A stretch of DNA of 64,000 bases from Nocardioides aurantiacus (GTDB lineage: Bacteria; Actinomycetota; Actinomycetes; Propionibacteriales; Nocardioidaceae), in NCBI RefSeq assembly GCF_003752505.1, contig NZ_RKHO01000001.1:868001-932000 (forward strand). The letters are read 5' to 3'. The translations under genes and the position numbers were made by a program. Below, piece by piece: positions 56,020-64,000 of the stretch; the first letter of the stretch is position 1; the number at the start of each line of letters is the position of its first letter. The notes under the pieces were generated by a model. The model worked only from the letters and a program-made list of their open reading frames with translations, made no database searches and was not told the origin of the DNA.

Positions 56020-56844
56020 CTAGCCCGGCCAGGAGACCGGGAGCTCCTGGCCCGCCTCCGCCAGCACCCGGCGGAGCACGTCGGGCCGGTTGGTGATCAG
56101 TCCGTCCACCCCGAGGTCGACCAGCAGCCGCATCGTGGGTGCGTCGTCGACGGTGTAGGGCAGCACGCGCAGGCCGGCCGCGTGCGCCTGGTCGACGAGG
56201 TCGGGGGTGAGGCTGCTGCGGCTGGGCGAGAGGGCGTCGAAGCCCAGGCTGGCCGCGGCCAGGGCGACGCTGTCGTCGTAGTCGTCGATGTCGAGGCCCG
56301 CCAACCACGGCGAGGCGCCCGGCTGGTCGACCTCGAGCCGGTCGGTGGTGCTGAGGGCGTTGAGCCGCAGCTGCGGCGCCGCGGCGCGCACCAGGCGCAG
56401 CACGGCCCAGTCGAAGCTCTGCACCGACGTGCGGGCGAGGGCCCCGGCGTCGGTGAGCAGCCCGACGACGGCCTCGACGAACCGCTCCCGCGGGGCGGTC
56501 TCCTCGGCGTGCAGCACGTCGAACTTCGTCTCGACGTTGAGGCCGACCTCGGCGCCGCGCTCGTGCACCAGCGTGAGCAGCTGGTCGAGCGTGGCCAGCG
56601 GCTCGGGCCCGCAGGAGGACAGCCCCGCCAGCTCGGTCCAGGTGCGGCGGGCGATGAGGTGCCCGGCGTAGGTCCGCTCGTGGGAGAGGACGGGCACGCC
56701 GTCCGCGCTGACGTGCACGTCGCACTCCAGCGTGGTCACGCCGAGCGCCAGGGCGCGGTCGAAGGCGAGCAGCGAGTTCTCGGGCCACAGCCCCGCGCCG
56801 CCCCGGTGGGCCTGGAGGTCGAAGGTCCGACCGGTCGCGAGCAC
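56020..56844 (-). CDS. Cytosolic glycerophosphodiester phosphodiesterase
   Basis: 274-residue GDPD-family enzyme without a signal peptide. FDLQAHRGGAGLWPENSLLAF carries the metal/catalytic HRG and E; TLECDVHVSADGVPVLSHE and LNVETKFDVL follow, with GVDGLITNRPD at the end. GTG 56844 lies two bases after the LLM oxidoreductase stop, so the two are an operon. Its stop region overlaps the predicted fbiC -10 box. Confidence 0.88.
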   Translation of the reverse strand: MLATGRTFDLQAHRGGAGLWPENSLLAFDRALALGVTTLECDVHVSADGVPVLSHERTYAGHLIARRTWTELAGLSSCGPEPLATLDQLLTLVHERGAEVGLNVETKFDVLHAEETAPRERFVEAVVGLLTDAGALARTSVQSFDWAVLRLVRAAAPQLRLNALSTTDRLEVDQPGASPWLAGLDIDDYDDSVALAAASLGFDALSPSRSSLTPDLVDQAHAAGLRVLPYTVDDAPTMRLLVDLGVDGLITNRPDVLRRVLAEAGQELPVSWPG

Positions 56845-56846
56845 GG

Positions 56847-57878
56847 TCAGCCCACCCACTCCTTGAGGCGTCGCACCAGGCTCGCCGGGTCGTCGTCGAC
56901 CGGCACCACGTTGAGGTTGGTGACCCCTGCCTCGGCGTACGCCGCCAGCCGCTCGCGCACGTGTCCCTCGGGTCCGACCAGGTTGGTCTGCTCGAGCAGC
57001 TCCAGGGGCACGGCCGCCTCGGCCTCCTGCTTGCGCCCGCTCAGGTAGAGGTCCTGGATGCGGGCGGCCTCGGCCTCGAAGCCGTACTGCCCGACGAGGT
57101 CGTTGTAGAAGTTCTTGCCCCGCGCCCCCATGCCGCCGACGTAGAGCGCGGTGTGGGGCCGGGCGAGGTCGAGCAGGTGCTTGACGTCGTCGCCGACCGC
57201 GACCATGCCGCCGCCCACGACCTCGAGCGGGCCGAGCTCGGCGGGCCGCCGGGCGGCACCGGCGGCCAGGGCCTCGCCCCACACCCCCTGGGCGCCCTCG
57301 GGGCTGAACAGGAACGGCAGCCAGCCGTCGGCGTACTCCGCGGTGCCCTCGACCGACCTCGGGCCCAGCGCGGCGATGTAGATCGGGACGGCCGAGCGCT
57401 CGGGGTGGGTGAGCATCTTCAGCGGCTTGCCGAGCCCGGTGCCCTGGTCGGGCGGCAGCGGCAGCGTGACCTGGCGGCCGTCGTGCACCAGCACCTCGCG
57501 GCGCAGCGCCGCCCGGACGATGTCGACGACCTCGCGGGTGCGGGCGACCGGCGCGCGGTAGGGCACGCCGTGCCAGCCCTCGACGACCTGCGGGCCCGAG
57601 GCGCCCAGGCCGAGGATGGCGCGGCCGCCGGAGACGTTGTCGAGGCCGGCGGCGGTCTGGGCGAGCAGCGCCGGGGTGCGGGAGTAGACGTTGAGGATGG
57701 CCGAGCCGATCTCCACCGTCTCCGTGCGGGCGGCGAGGTAGCCCATCAGGGTGGCGGCGTCGAAGCCGTAGGCCTCGGCCACCCAGATGGTGTCGAGCCC
57801 CGCCCGCTCCAGGCCGGCGACCTGGTCGGCGGTCTCGCGGGGGTTGCCGGAGTAGGTCAGCTGCGTGGAGATCTTCAC
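56847..57878 (-). CDS. LLM class F420-dependent oxidoreductase
   Basis: 343-residue TIM-barrel oxidoreductase of the luciferase-like monooxygenase family, typical of F420H2-dependent enzymes. N-terminal QLTYSGNPRETADQVAGLERAGLDTIWVAEAYGFD (motifs LERAGLDTIWVAEAYG), ASGPQVVEGWHGVPY and the substrate loop PIYIAALGPRSVEGTAEYADGWLP support it. Near fbiC, which makes the F420 precursor. A TAGGTT box on the minus strand (57891-57886) lies seven bases before the GTG. Substrate unknown. Confidence 0.87.
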   Translation of the reverse strand: MKISTQLTYSGNPRETADQVAGLERAGLDTIWVAEAYGFDAATLMGYLAARTETVEIGSAILNVYSRTPALLAQTAAGLDNVSGGRAILGLGASGPQVVEGWHGVPYRAPVARTREVVDIVRAALRREVLVHDGRQVTLPLPPDQGTGLGKPLKMLTHPERSAVPIYIAALGPRSVEGTAEYADGWLPFLFSPEGAQGVWGEALAAGAARRPAELGPLEVVGGGMVAVGDDVKHLLDLARPHTALYVGGMGARGKNFYNDLVGQYGFEAEAARIQDLYLSGRKQEAEAAVPLELLEQTNLVGPEGHVRERLAAYAEAGVTNLNVVPVDDDPASLVRRLKEWVG

Positions 57879-57897
57879 GCAGGCGAACCTAGAGGGG

Positions 57898-60006
57898 TCA
57901 GGGGCGGCGGGCCAGTCGGCTGGGCCACCAAATGCCCGGCCCGATCCAGTGGCACAGGGCCGGGACGAGCAGCGAGCGGACCACGAGGGCGTCCAGCAGC
58001 ACGCCGAAGGCCACGATGAAGGCGATCTGGGCCAGGAACAGGATCGGGATCACACCGAGCGCGGTGAAGGTCGCGGCGAGCACCACCCCGGCCGAGGTGA
58101 TGACGCCGCCGGTGACCGAGAGGCCCTTGAGGATGCCCGGCCGGGTGCCGCGCCGCAGCGACTCCTCGCGGACGCGGGTCATCAGGAAGATGGAGTAGTC
58201 GATGCCGAGCGCGACCAGGAAGACGAACGCGATCAGCGACGTCGAGGGGTCGCTGGCCGGGTAGTCGAAGACGTGCTCGAAGACCAGCGCGCTGACGCCC
58301 ATGGTGGCGCCGAAGGACAGCACGTTGGCCAGGATCAGCAGCAGCGGCGCCACGAGCGAGCGCAGCAGCAGGGCCAGCACGACGAGGATCACCAGCAGGA
58401 TCGCGGGGATCACCACCGCCCGGTCGCGCTGCGTGGTGTCGCGGGTGTCGACGAGGATCGCCGTCGACCCGCCGACCAGGACGTCGTCGTCGAGCGTGTG
58501 CAGGTCGGTGCGCAGCAGCTCCAGCGTCCGGGTGGCGGCGGCCGAGTCGCCGGGGGCGTCCAGGGTGGCCAGCACCACCGCCTCGCCGTCGACGACCTTG
58601 GGCGTGGTCGGGTCCTCGGGCGAGGCCGGCAGCGCGAACACGGTCGGGGTGCGGTCGGTGGGGCGTGCGATGCCGGGGTGGTCCTGCAGCAGCGCGACGG
58701 TCTCCTGCAGCCGGGCCGCGGGCACGACGACCTGCACCGGGCTGGAGCTGTCGGACTCGAAGTGGGCGTCGAGCACCTCCTGGGCCCGCACCGAGTCGAC
58801 CTCGGTCAGGAACAGCTCGGTCTGCGGCACCGGGTCCTCGTCGAGGGTGGTGATGAAGGCCGCCAGCACCCCCAGCACGAGCGCGGTCACGACGGCCACC
58901 GCCGGGGCGCGGCGGCCCACCAGCCGCGCCACCCGGCCCCAGACGCCCCGGTCGTCGCGGTGCTCCGAGCCGTAGGCGGGCATGAACGGCCAGAACGCCG
59001 CCCGGCCCAGCAGCACCAGCATCGCGGGCAGCAGCGTGAGCGAGGCCAGCACGGCGCCGACGATGCCCAGCGCGCCGACCGGGCCGAGGCCGGCCAGGCT
59101 GGAGAGGTCGGAGAGCAGCAGGCAGAGCAGGCCGAGCACGACGGTGAGGCCCGAGGCCACGACCGGCTCCCAGCTGGCCCGCAGCGCCCGGCCCATCGCG
59201 GTGAAGCGCGACTCGTGGTCGCGCAGCTCCTCGCGGAAGCGCGAGACCACCAGCAGCGAGTAGTCGGTGGCCGCCCCGATCGCGAGGATGAACAGGATCC
59301 CCTGGCTCTGGCCGTTGACGTCGAGCACGTCGGCCCGCGCCAGGCCGTAGACCGCCGCCGAGGCGACCCCGAGGGCGAGCACCGAGGAGAGGATCACCAC
59401 CAGCGGCAGCACCGGCGTGCGGTAGACGACCAGCAGGATCACCAGCACGACCAGCAGGGCGACGACCAGCAGGATCCCGTCGATGGCGCCGAAGGCCTCG
59501 ATGAAGTCGCCGAGGATGCCGCCCTGGCCGCCGACGAGCACGGTCAGCCCCGCAGGCGGGTCGGCGACGACGTCGCGCACCTTCCCGACCGTCTCGAGCA
59601 GCGCGTCGCCGTCCCGGGCGTCGAGGTTGACGACCAGCTGGGCGGCCTCGCCGTCGGCCGAGGGGATCGGCCCGGTCACCCCGGAGGCGGCCAGGCCCGG
59701 CACGTCGGCCAGCTCCCCGGCGTACCGCTGGAGAAGGGCGGTGTCGTCGGCCGTCAGGCCGCCGTCGCGCTCGGCGACCACGACGGCCGGCAGCGTGTCC
59801 TCGTCCTGGAACCGCACCAGCTTCTCCAGCGCGCGGGTGGACTCCGCGCTCTGCGGGAGGAAGGCGGCGTTGTCGTTCTCCTGGATCGACCCGAGCTGCC
59901 CGGCGAAGCTGCTCAGCGGCCCGCCGACGAACACCCACACCAGCAGCACCGCGACCGGCAGCAGCCAGCGCCGTGACCGGCCGGCGCGGTGCGTCCCTGT
60001 GACCAT
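57898..60006 (-). CDS. MMPL/RND family membrane transporter
   Basis: 702-residue RND-superfamily transporter of the MMPL type, which export lipids or siderophores in actinobacteria. Two repeats each have one N-terminal helix, a large extracytoplasmic domain and a five-helix bundle. GQSQGILFILAIGAATDYSLLVVSRFREEL and SLIAFVFLVALGIDYSIFLMTRVREE contain the proton-relay Asp-Tyr pairs (GAATDYS, GIDYS). I chose ATG 60006; ATG 60024 is possible. Cargo unknown. Confidence 0.9.
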   Translation of the reverse strand: MVTGTHRAGRSRRWLLPVAVLLVWVFVGGPLSSFAGQLGSIQENDNAAFLPQSAESTRALEKLVRFQDEDTLPAVVVAERDGGLTADDTALLQRYAGELADVPGLAASGVTGPIPSADGEAAQLVVNLDARDGDALLETVGKVRDVVADPPAGLTVLVGGQGGILGDFIEAFGAIDGILLVVALLVVLVILLVVYRTPVLPLVVILSSVLALGVASAAVYGLARADVLDVNGQSQGILFILAIGAATDYSLLVVSRFREELRDHESRFTAMGRALRASWEPVVASGLTVVLGLLCLLLSDLSSLAGLGPVGALGIVGAVLASLTLLPAMLVLLGRAAFWPFMPAYGSEHRDDRGVWGRVARLVGRRAPAVAVVTALVLGVLAAFITTLDEDPVPQTELFLTEVDSVRAQEVLDAHFESDSSSPVQVVVPAARLQETVALLQDHPGIARPTDRTPTVFALPASPEDPTTPKVVDGEAVVLATLDAPGDSAAATRTLELLRTDLHTLDDDVLVGGSTAILVDTRDTTQRDRAVVIPAILLVILVVLALLLRSLVAPLLLILANVLSFGATMGVSALVFEHVFDYPASDPSTSLIAFVFLVALGIDYSIFLMTRVREESLRRGTRPGILKGLSVTGGVITSAGVVLAATFTALGVIPILFLAQIAFIVAFGVLLDALVVRSLLVPALCHWIGPGIWWPSRLARRP

Positions 60007-60052
60007 GCGCCCAGCATCGTGCATCCGGGCGGTCGGCGCAGCCGTGGACCAG

Positions 60053-60589
60053 TCAGCCCGCCAGGCCGGCGACGACCTCGGCGCCGGGCAGCTCGGCGAG
60101 GAGCCGGCCCGGCAGCACCAGCTTGGACCCGCGTACGCCGCTCCCGACGACCGCCTGCTCGACGTCGACCACCCGCTCGTCGAGCAGCAGCCGCCAACCG
60201 TCGGGCAGGCCGACCGGCGTGATCCCGCCGTGCTCCATGCCGGTCTCGGCGACCGCCCGGTCGTGGTCGAGGAAGGAGCACTTGCGCACGTCGAGCAGCC
60301 GCTTGACCACCGTGTTGACGTCGGCGCGGGTGTCGGCGCGGACCAGGCACGCCGCGGTGCGCTCCTCGCCGCCACGCCTGCCCATCACCACGACGCAGTT
60401 GGCGCTCGCCTCCAGCGAGACGTCGTAGGCCTCGGACATCGCAGCGGTGTCGGCCAGGGCCGGGTCGATCACGGCCAGCAGGACCTCGTCCGCGTGCGGC
60501 CAGGCGTCGAGCGCGCGGCGTACGGGATCGGCGAGCAGGTCGGGACGTGAGGTCGCGGGGACCAGGTCGAGGGTGCCGAGTCGGGGCAT
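60053..60589 (-). CDS. YbaK/aminoacyl-tRNA deacylase domain protein
   Basis: 178-residue protein with the YbaK/ProXp fold that deacylates mischarged tRNAs. VSLEASANCVVVMGRRGGEERTAACLV, the conserved lysine in VVKRLLDVRKCSF and GMEHGGITPVGLPDGWRLLLDERV are family segments. ATG 60589 is chosen over an upstream GTG because TACGGT on the minus strand (60602-60597) lies seven bases before it. Divergent from a phosphodiesterase gene. Substrate tRNA not assignable. Confidence 0.82.
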   Translation of the reverse strand: MPRLGTLDLVPATSRPDLLADPVRRALDAWPHADEVLLAVIDPALADTAAMSEAYDVSLEASANCVVVMGRRGGEERTAACLVRADTRADVNTVVKRLLDVRKCSFLDHDRAVAETGMEHGGITPVGLPDGWRLLLDERVVDVEQAVVGSGVRGSKLVLPGRLLAELPGAEVVAGLAG

Positions 60590-60661
60590 GACGGCCACCG
60601 TAGTCGTGGCGTTCGCCTCGACGTCGCCGTCCCGTCACCCGGGCCGAGGACCCTGGAGGTC

Positions 60662-61636
60662 GTGAGCGGACCTCTCGTCATCGGCCACCGCGGCGCCAGC
60701 GGCCACCGCCCCGAGCACACCGCGGCGGCGTACCGGCTGGCCTGGCGCTCGGGCGCCGACTCCGTCGAGCCCGACGTCGTCGCGACGCGCGACGGCGTCC
60801 TGGTGTGCCGCCACGACCTCGAGCTCTCGCGCACGACCGACGTCGCCGACCACCCCGAGCTCGCCCACCTGCGCCGCCGGCAGGTCGTCGACGGGCAGGT
60901 CGAGGAGGGCTGGTTCGTCCACGACCTCGACCTCGACCAGCTGCGCACCCTGCGCGCCCGCGAGCGCTGGCCGCGGCGCCGGCGGCGCAGCGCCGCCTTC
61001 GACGACCGGCTGCCGATCCTCACCCTGGCCGAGCTGCTCGAGCTCCGCGAGCAGGAGTCGGCCCGCGCCGGTCGTGCGCTCGGCGTCCACGTCGAGCTCA
61101 AGCACGGCGCCCACCTCGCCGGCCTCGGGCTGCCGCTCGTCGAGCCGCTGGTCGACCTGCTGCGGCAGCACCGGCTCACCACCGCGCTGGCGCCGCTCAC
61201 CGTGATGGCCTTCGAGGCCGACCTGCTGCGCGGGCTGCGTCGCGAGGTCGACGTCGACCTGGTGCAGCTCGTCGACAAGCACCAGACCAAGGCGCTGCGG
61301 CGCGGCCGGCTGCACAAGGTGGGGGAGTACGCCACCGGGGTCGGCCTGCACAAGCAGCTCGCCCTGCCCCGCGACGCCGAGGGCCGCTCGACCGGACCGG
61401 GTCCGGCCGTGGAGCGGGTGCAGTCGCGCGGGCTCGACGTGCTCGTCTGGACGCTGCGCGACGAGAACCGCTACCTGCCCACCGAGCTGCAGGTCCCCGG
61501 CCCGTCCCGCCGCCACGGCCACGCCGATCGCGAGGTCCAGGCGCTGCTCGCCCTCGGGGTCGACGGCCTGCTCTGCGACCACCCCGAGACCGCCGTCGAG
61601 GTCATCTCGCGGCGTACGGCTGCGGTGGCGGTGTAG
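60662..61636 (+). CDS. Glycerophosphodiester phosphodiesterase
   Basis: 324-residue GDPD enzyme, third in the window, without an obvious signal peptide. PLVIGHRGASGHRPEHTAAAY with SVEPDVVATRDGVLVCRHDLEL (HRG, EPD and RHD shown) carries the active site, and VHVELKHGAHL supplies the second glutamate. Similar in layout to the secreted enzyme at 22576-23754 but cytosolic. GTG start; GACCCT lies seven bases upstream. Confidence 0.9.
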   Translation: MSGPLVIGHRGASGHRPEHTAAAYRLAWRSGADSVEPDVVATRDGVLVCRHDLELSRTTDVADHPELAHLRRRQVVDGQVEEGWFVHDLDLDQLRTLRARERWPRRRRRSAAFDDRLPILTLAELLELREQESARAGRALGVHVELKHGAHLAGLGLPLVEPLVDLLRQHRLTTALAPLTVMAFEADLLRGLRREVDVDLVQLVDKHQTKALRRGRLHKVGEYATGVGLHKQLALPRDAEGRSTGPGPAVERVQSRGLDVLVWTLRDENRYLPTELQVPGPSRRHGHADREVQALLALGVDGLLCDHPETAVEVISRRTAAVAV

Positions 61637-61687
61637 GTCCCGCCGAGGTGGGCCGGTGGGGGTGACCCGGCCGAGCCGACGAGGGGC

Positions 61688-62641
61688 TCAGCGACCCCTG
61701 AGGTCGCCGACGTCGCTGCGGAGCTGGCCGAGGATCCGGGTGAGCAGCCGGGAGACCTGCATCTGGGTGACCCCGATGCGGCCGGCGATCTCGCGCTGGG
61801 TGAGGCCCTCGTAGAACCGCATCGTCAGGATCTGGCGGTCGCGGTCGGAGAGCGCGCGCAGCACCGGGCGCAGCACCAGCCGGGCCTCGGAGGCCTGGTG
61901 GTCGAGGTCGTCGAAGGGGAGCAGGTCGCCGAGCGTGGTGAGGCCGTCGCCGCCGGCGGGGTGGTCGAGCGAGGCGGGCACGAAGCAGCCGTCGCTCGCC
62001 AGCGCCTCGATCACCGAGGTCTCGGGCTCCCCGAGCCGTCGTGCGATCTCGGCGGGGAGGGGCGCGCGGCCGAGCTCGTTGGCCAGCTCCGCGTCGGCCA
62101 CGTTGATGCGGGCCTGCAGCTCCTGGATGCGACGGGGCGGGCGGATCATCCAGCCGTGGTCGCGGAAGTGCTTGCGCAGCTCGCCGCGGATCGTCGGGAC
62201 GGCGTAGGACAGGAAGTCGTGACCGGTCGTGACGTCGTAGCCGTTGGTCGCCTTGGTCAGTGCGAGCGCCGCCACCTGGCGCAGGTCGTCCAGCGGCACG
62301 CCGCGGGAGCGGTAGCGCTTGGCCTCGGCGTGGGCGAGCTCGAGGTGCAGCACGATCACCTGGTCGAGCAGCTGCTGCCGCTCCACGACCGACTCGCAGG
62401 CCAGCGCCATCGTGAACAGCTCGCGGGTGCGCTCGTTGCGCGCCTGGCTGGCGTTGCTCCGGGCCAGGGCGCGGCGAGCGGCCCGGGTCTCGGTGTCGGA
62501 GGAAGCGGTGTCCACGGTGTCCGTGGGGGCCGTGTGGGCCGCGGCGGCGCCGGTCTCCTGGACCGGGCGCACCTCGTCGAGCGGCGAGCGCGTCGTCGCG
62601 CTGCCGTCGGCGCCCGAAGGCGGTGGAGCAGTGGTGGTCAT
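61688..62641 (-). CDS. RNA polymerase sigma factor, SigB/SigF type
   Basis: 317-residue group 3 sigma factor. A low-complexity T/A-rich N-terminus of about 70 residues precedes region 2 (HAEAKRYRSRGVPLDDLRQVAALALTKATNGYD), with the -10-binding YAVPTIRGELRKHFRDHGWMIRPPRR. Region 3 follows (NELGRAPLPAEIARRLG), then region 4 (LSDRDRQILTMRFYEGLTQREIAGRIGVTQMQVSRLLTRIL; key segments RDRQILTMRFYEG, QREIAGRIG). Such factors control stress or sporulation genes and are usually held by an anti-sigma kinase. No RsbW-like partner lies beside it here. A palindrome TCTCCCGCGGGAGA at 62660-62673 lies just upstream. Confidence 0.9.
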   Translation of the reverse strand: MTTTAPPPSGADGSATTRSPLDEVRPVQETGAAAAHTAPTDTVDTASSDTETRAARRALARSNASQARNERTRELFTMALACESVVERQQLLDQVIVLHLELAHAEAKRYRSRGVPLDDLRQVAALALTKATNGYDVTTGHDFLSYAVPTIRGELRKHFRDHGWMIRPPRRIQELQARINVADAELANELGRAPLPAEIARRLGEPETSVIEALASDGCFVPASLDHPAGGDGLTTLGDLLPFDDLDHQASEARLVLRPVLRALSDRDRQILTMRFYEGLTQREIAGRIGVTQMQVSRLLTRILGQLRSDVGDLRGR

Positions 62642-62845
62642 CAGGCCACTCGACCTTGCTCTCCCGCGGGAGACAGGGTGCCGCGAGAACCCGTCGGGTC
62701 CCCAGGTGCCGGGTCGAGGTCTACAACCGGGCTCCCGCTGCCGTGACAGCAGCGCGTCCTTGCACCCTAGCCCACGAATCCGTCAAGGGGACGAACCGTC
62801 CAGTTTTTTGTTCAACCAGCCCACGACTGTTCACCCGAGCCGGGT
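62642..62845. other. Regulatory spacer upstream of the sigma factor
   Basis: Contains the palindrome TCTCCCGCGGGAGA (62660-62673), a minus-strand TAGGGT and TTGACG that could contribute to a promoter, and a plus-strand hairpin followed by six T's at 62789-62809. AT-rich around 62800-62815, unusual for this genome. Confidence 0.5.
62789..62809 (+). terminator. Rho-independent-type terminator on the plus strand
   Basis: GGACG-AAC-CGTCC followed by AG and TTTTTT. It is a canonical intrinsic terminator, rare in this genome, yet no plus-strand gene reads into it; the nearest plus-strand gene ends at 61636. Confidence 0.55.
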
Positions 62846-63997
62846 TCACAGCCCCAGGCTGCGCCCGATGATCTCCTTCTGGATCTCCGTCGTGCCGCCG
62901 TAGATCGTGGAGATCCGGCTGTCGAGGTAGGCCTTGGCGATCGGGAACTCCATCATGTAGCCGTAGCCGCCGTGAAGCTGGACGCCCTGGTTGACCAGCT
63001 TGTTCTGCAGCTCGGTGCACCAGTACTTCGCCATCGCGGCGTCGACCGCGGTCAGGTCGCCGGTGAGGTGCTTGCGCAGGCACTCGTCGAGGAAGGCACG
63101 GGCGACCCGGGTCTCGGTCGCCATCTCGGCCACGAGGAACCGGTTGTGCTGGAACTTGCCGATCGGCTTGCCGAACGCCTCACGGGTCTTGGCGTAGTCC
63201 AGGCACATCGCGAGCACGGCCTCGCAGGCGGCGACGGCCTGCGCTGCGATGATCAGCCGCTCCTGGGGGAGGTTCATCATCAGGTAGATGAAGCCCTCGC
63301 CCTCCTGGCCCAGGAGGTTCTCCTTGGGCACCCGGACGTCGGTGAAGGACAGCTCGGCGGTGTCCTGCGCGTGCAGGCCGATCTTGTCGAGGTTGCGGCC
63401 GCGCTCGAAGCCCTCCATGCCGCGCTCGACCACGAGCAGGCTGATGCCCTTGTGGCCGGCCTCGGGGTCGGTGCGGGCGACCACGATGACGAGGTCGGCG
63501 TTGATGCCGTTGGAGATGAAGGTCTTGGAACCGTTGAGGACGTAGTGGTCGCCCTGGTCGACCGCGGTGGTGCGGATCCCCTGCAGGTCGCTGCCGGCGC
63601 CCGGCTCGGTCATCGCGATCGAGGTGATGATCTCGCCCGAGACGCACCCGGGGAGCCAGCGCTGCTTCTGCTCCTCGGTCCCCAGGCTGGTCAGGTAGGG
63701 GACGATGATGTCGGTGTGCACCGAGAAGCCGGGGCCGCTGACGTTGGCGCGGGTCTGCTCCTCGGACAGGATCACGTGGTAGCGGAAGTCCTCCACGCCC
63801 GGGCCGCCGTACTCCTCGGGCACGTCGAAGCACAGCAGCCCGGCCTCGCCGGCGGCGGTCCACAGCTCGCGCGGGACGATGCCGTCGCGCTCCCACTGGT
63901 CGTGGTGGGGGACGACCTCGCGCTCGTAGAAGGTGCGCGCGGTCTTGCGGAAGTCCTCGTGCTCGTCTGAGTAGAGGGACGTGGGCGTCTCGGCCAT
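62846..63997 (-). CDS. Acyl-CoA dehydrogenase
   Basis: 383-residue FAD enzyme oxidising an acyl-CoA to the trans-2-enoyl-CoA. FAD/substrate motifs: IAMTEPGAGSDLQGIRTTA, the FLNGSKTFISNG-like VLNGSKTFISNGINAD, GFIYLMMNLPQERLIIAAQAV and catalytic glutamate in IYGGTTEIQKEIIGR. Starts at ATG 63997, three bases from the window edge; length is normal, so it appears complete. Acyl chain preference is unknown. Confidence 0.93.
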   Translation of the reverse strand: MAETPTSLYSDEHEDFRKTARTFYEREVVPHHDQWERDGIVPRELWTAAGEAGLLCFDVPEEYGGPGVEDFRYHVILSEEQTRANVSGPGFSVHTDIIVPYLTSLGTEEQKQRWLPGCVSGEIITSIAMTEPGAGSDLQGIRTTAVDQGDHYVLNGSKTFISNGINADLVIVVARTDPEAGHKGISLLVVERGMEGFERGRNLDKIGLHAQDTAELSFTDVRVPKENLLGQEGEGFIYLMMNLPQERLIIAAQAVAACEAVLAMCLDYAKTREAFGKPIGKFQHNRFLVAEMATETRVARAFLDECLRKHLTGDLTAVDAAMAKYWCTELQNKLVNQGVQLHGGYGYMMEFPIAKAYLDSRISTIYGGTTEIQKEIIGRSLGL

Positions 63998-64000
63998 GGG

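Overview
The window is very GC-rich and densely packed, with GTG starts common and strong G/C preference at third codon positions. It carries a resuscitation-promoting factor, the coenzyme F420 synthase FbiC, a luciferase-like F420-dependent oxidoreductase, the divisome protein SepX/GlpR, a protein O-mannosyltransferase, an MMPL exporter and a SigB/SigF-type sigma factor. Together these point to an actinobacterium. My best guess is the Nocardioidaceae, probably Nocardioides, but that is inference from gene content and style because no 16S rRNA is present.

Layout. 1-8.6 kb: a 5'-truncated penicillin-acylase-type amidohydrolase, 5-formyl-THF cyclo-ligase divergent from a UDP-glucose pyrophosphorylase, the molybdenum cofactor genes moeA-moaC-mog, a GNAT acetyltransferase, sepX and tRNA-Ala(CGC). 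8.6-13 kb: a sugar MFS transporter, two small membrane proteins and a protein mannosyltransferase. 13-20 kb: the conserved block rsmI-tatD-rpf-rsmA-ispE-ABC-F, followed by a repeat-filled spacer. 20-24 kb: a marR/methyltransferase divergon, a thioesterase and a secreted glycerophosphodiesterase. 24-31 kb: tRNA-Gln, glmU, prs, rplY, pth, cysQ and an AMP-forming acyl ligase, resembling the mycobacterial glmU-prs-rplY-pth neighbourhood. 31-33 kb: a truncated second copy of the cysQ 3' half, then a visibly lower-GC two-gene island encoding a TRAFAC-like GTPase and a small partner. 33-40 kb: a stand-alone LigD-type polymerase, succinate-semialdehyde dehydrogenase, a ChoD-like GMC oxidoreductase, a structured spacer and guaA. 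40-44.5 kb: a TauD dioxygenase, an unusual cytochrome P450 and a lipoprotein glycosidase. 44.7-53.4 kb: a xylose locus in two convergent arms, xylFGH-ROK and xylB-xylA-ROK. 53.4-64 kb: fbiC, two more glycerophosphodiesterases, an LLM oxidoreductase, an MMPL transporter, a YbaK-type protein, a sigma factor and an acyl-CoA dehydrogenase.

How the parts work together. The xylose genes form a complete import and catabolism unit (ABC importer, isomerase, kinase) with two ROK-family repressor candidates. FbiC makes the F420 chromophore precursor, and the neighbouring LLM-class enzyme is a likely F420 user. The moe/moa genes supply molybdopterin. The rpf-rsmA-ispE and glmU-prs-rplY-pth blocks are housekeeping.

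Two themes stand out. First, many genes have a TANNNT hexamer 6-8 bases before the start codon, which predicts leaderless mRNAs; in one case two divergent -10 boxes overlap. Second, several families of short palindromic repeats occupy the spacers, and some similar elements lie in frame inside genes (sepX linker, fbiC linker, start of rsmA). The best candidate for an undescribed system is the low-GC GTPase plus small-partner island at 31.6-33.1 kb. Its function cannot be read from the sequence alone.
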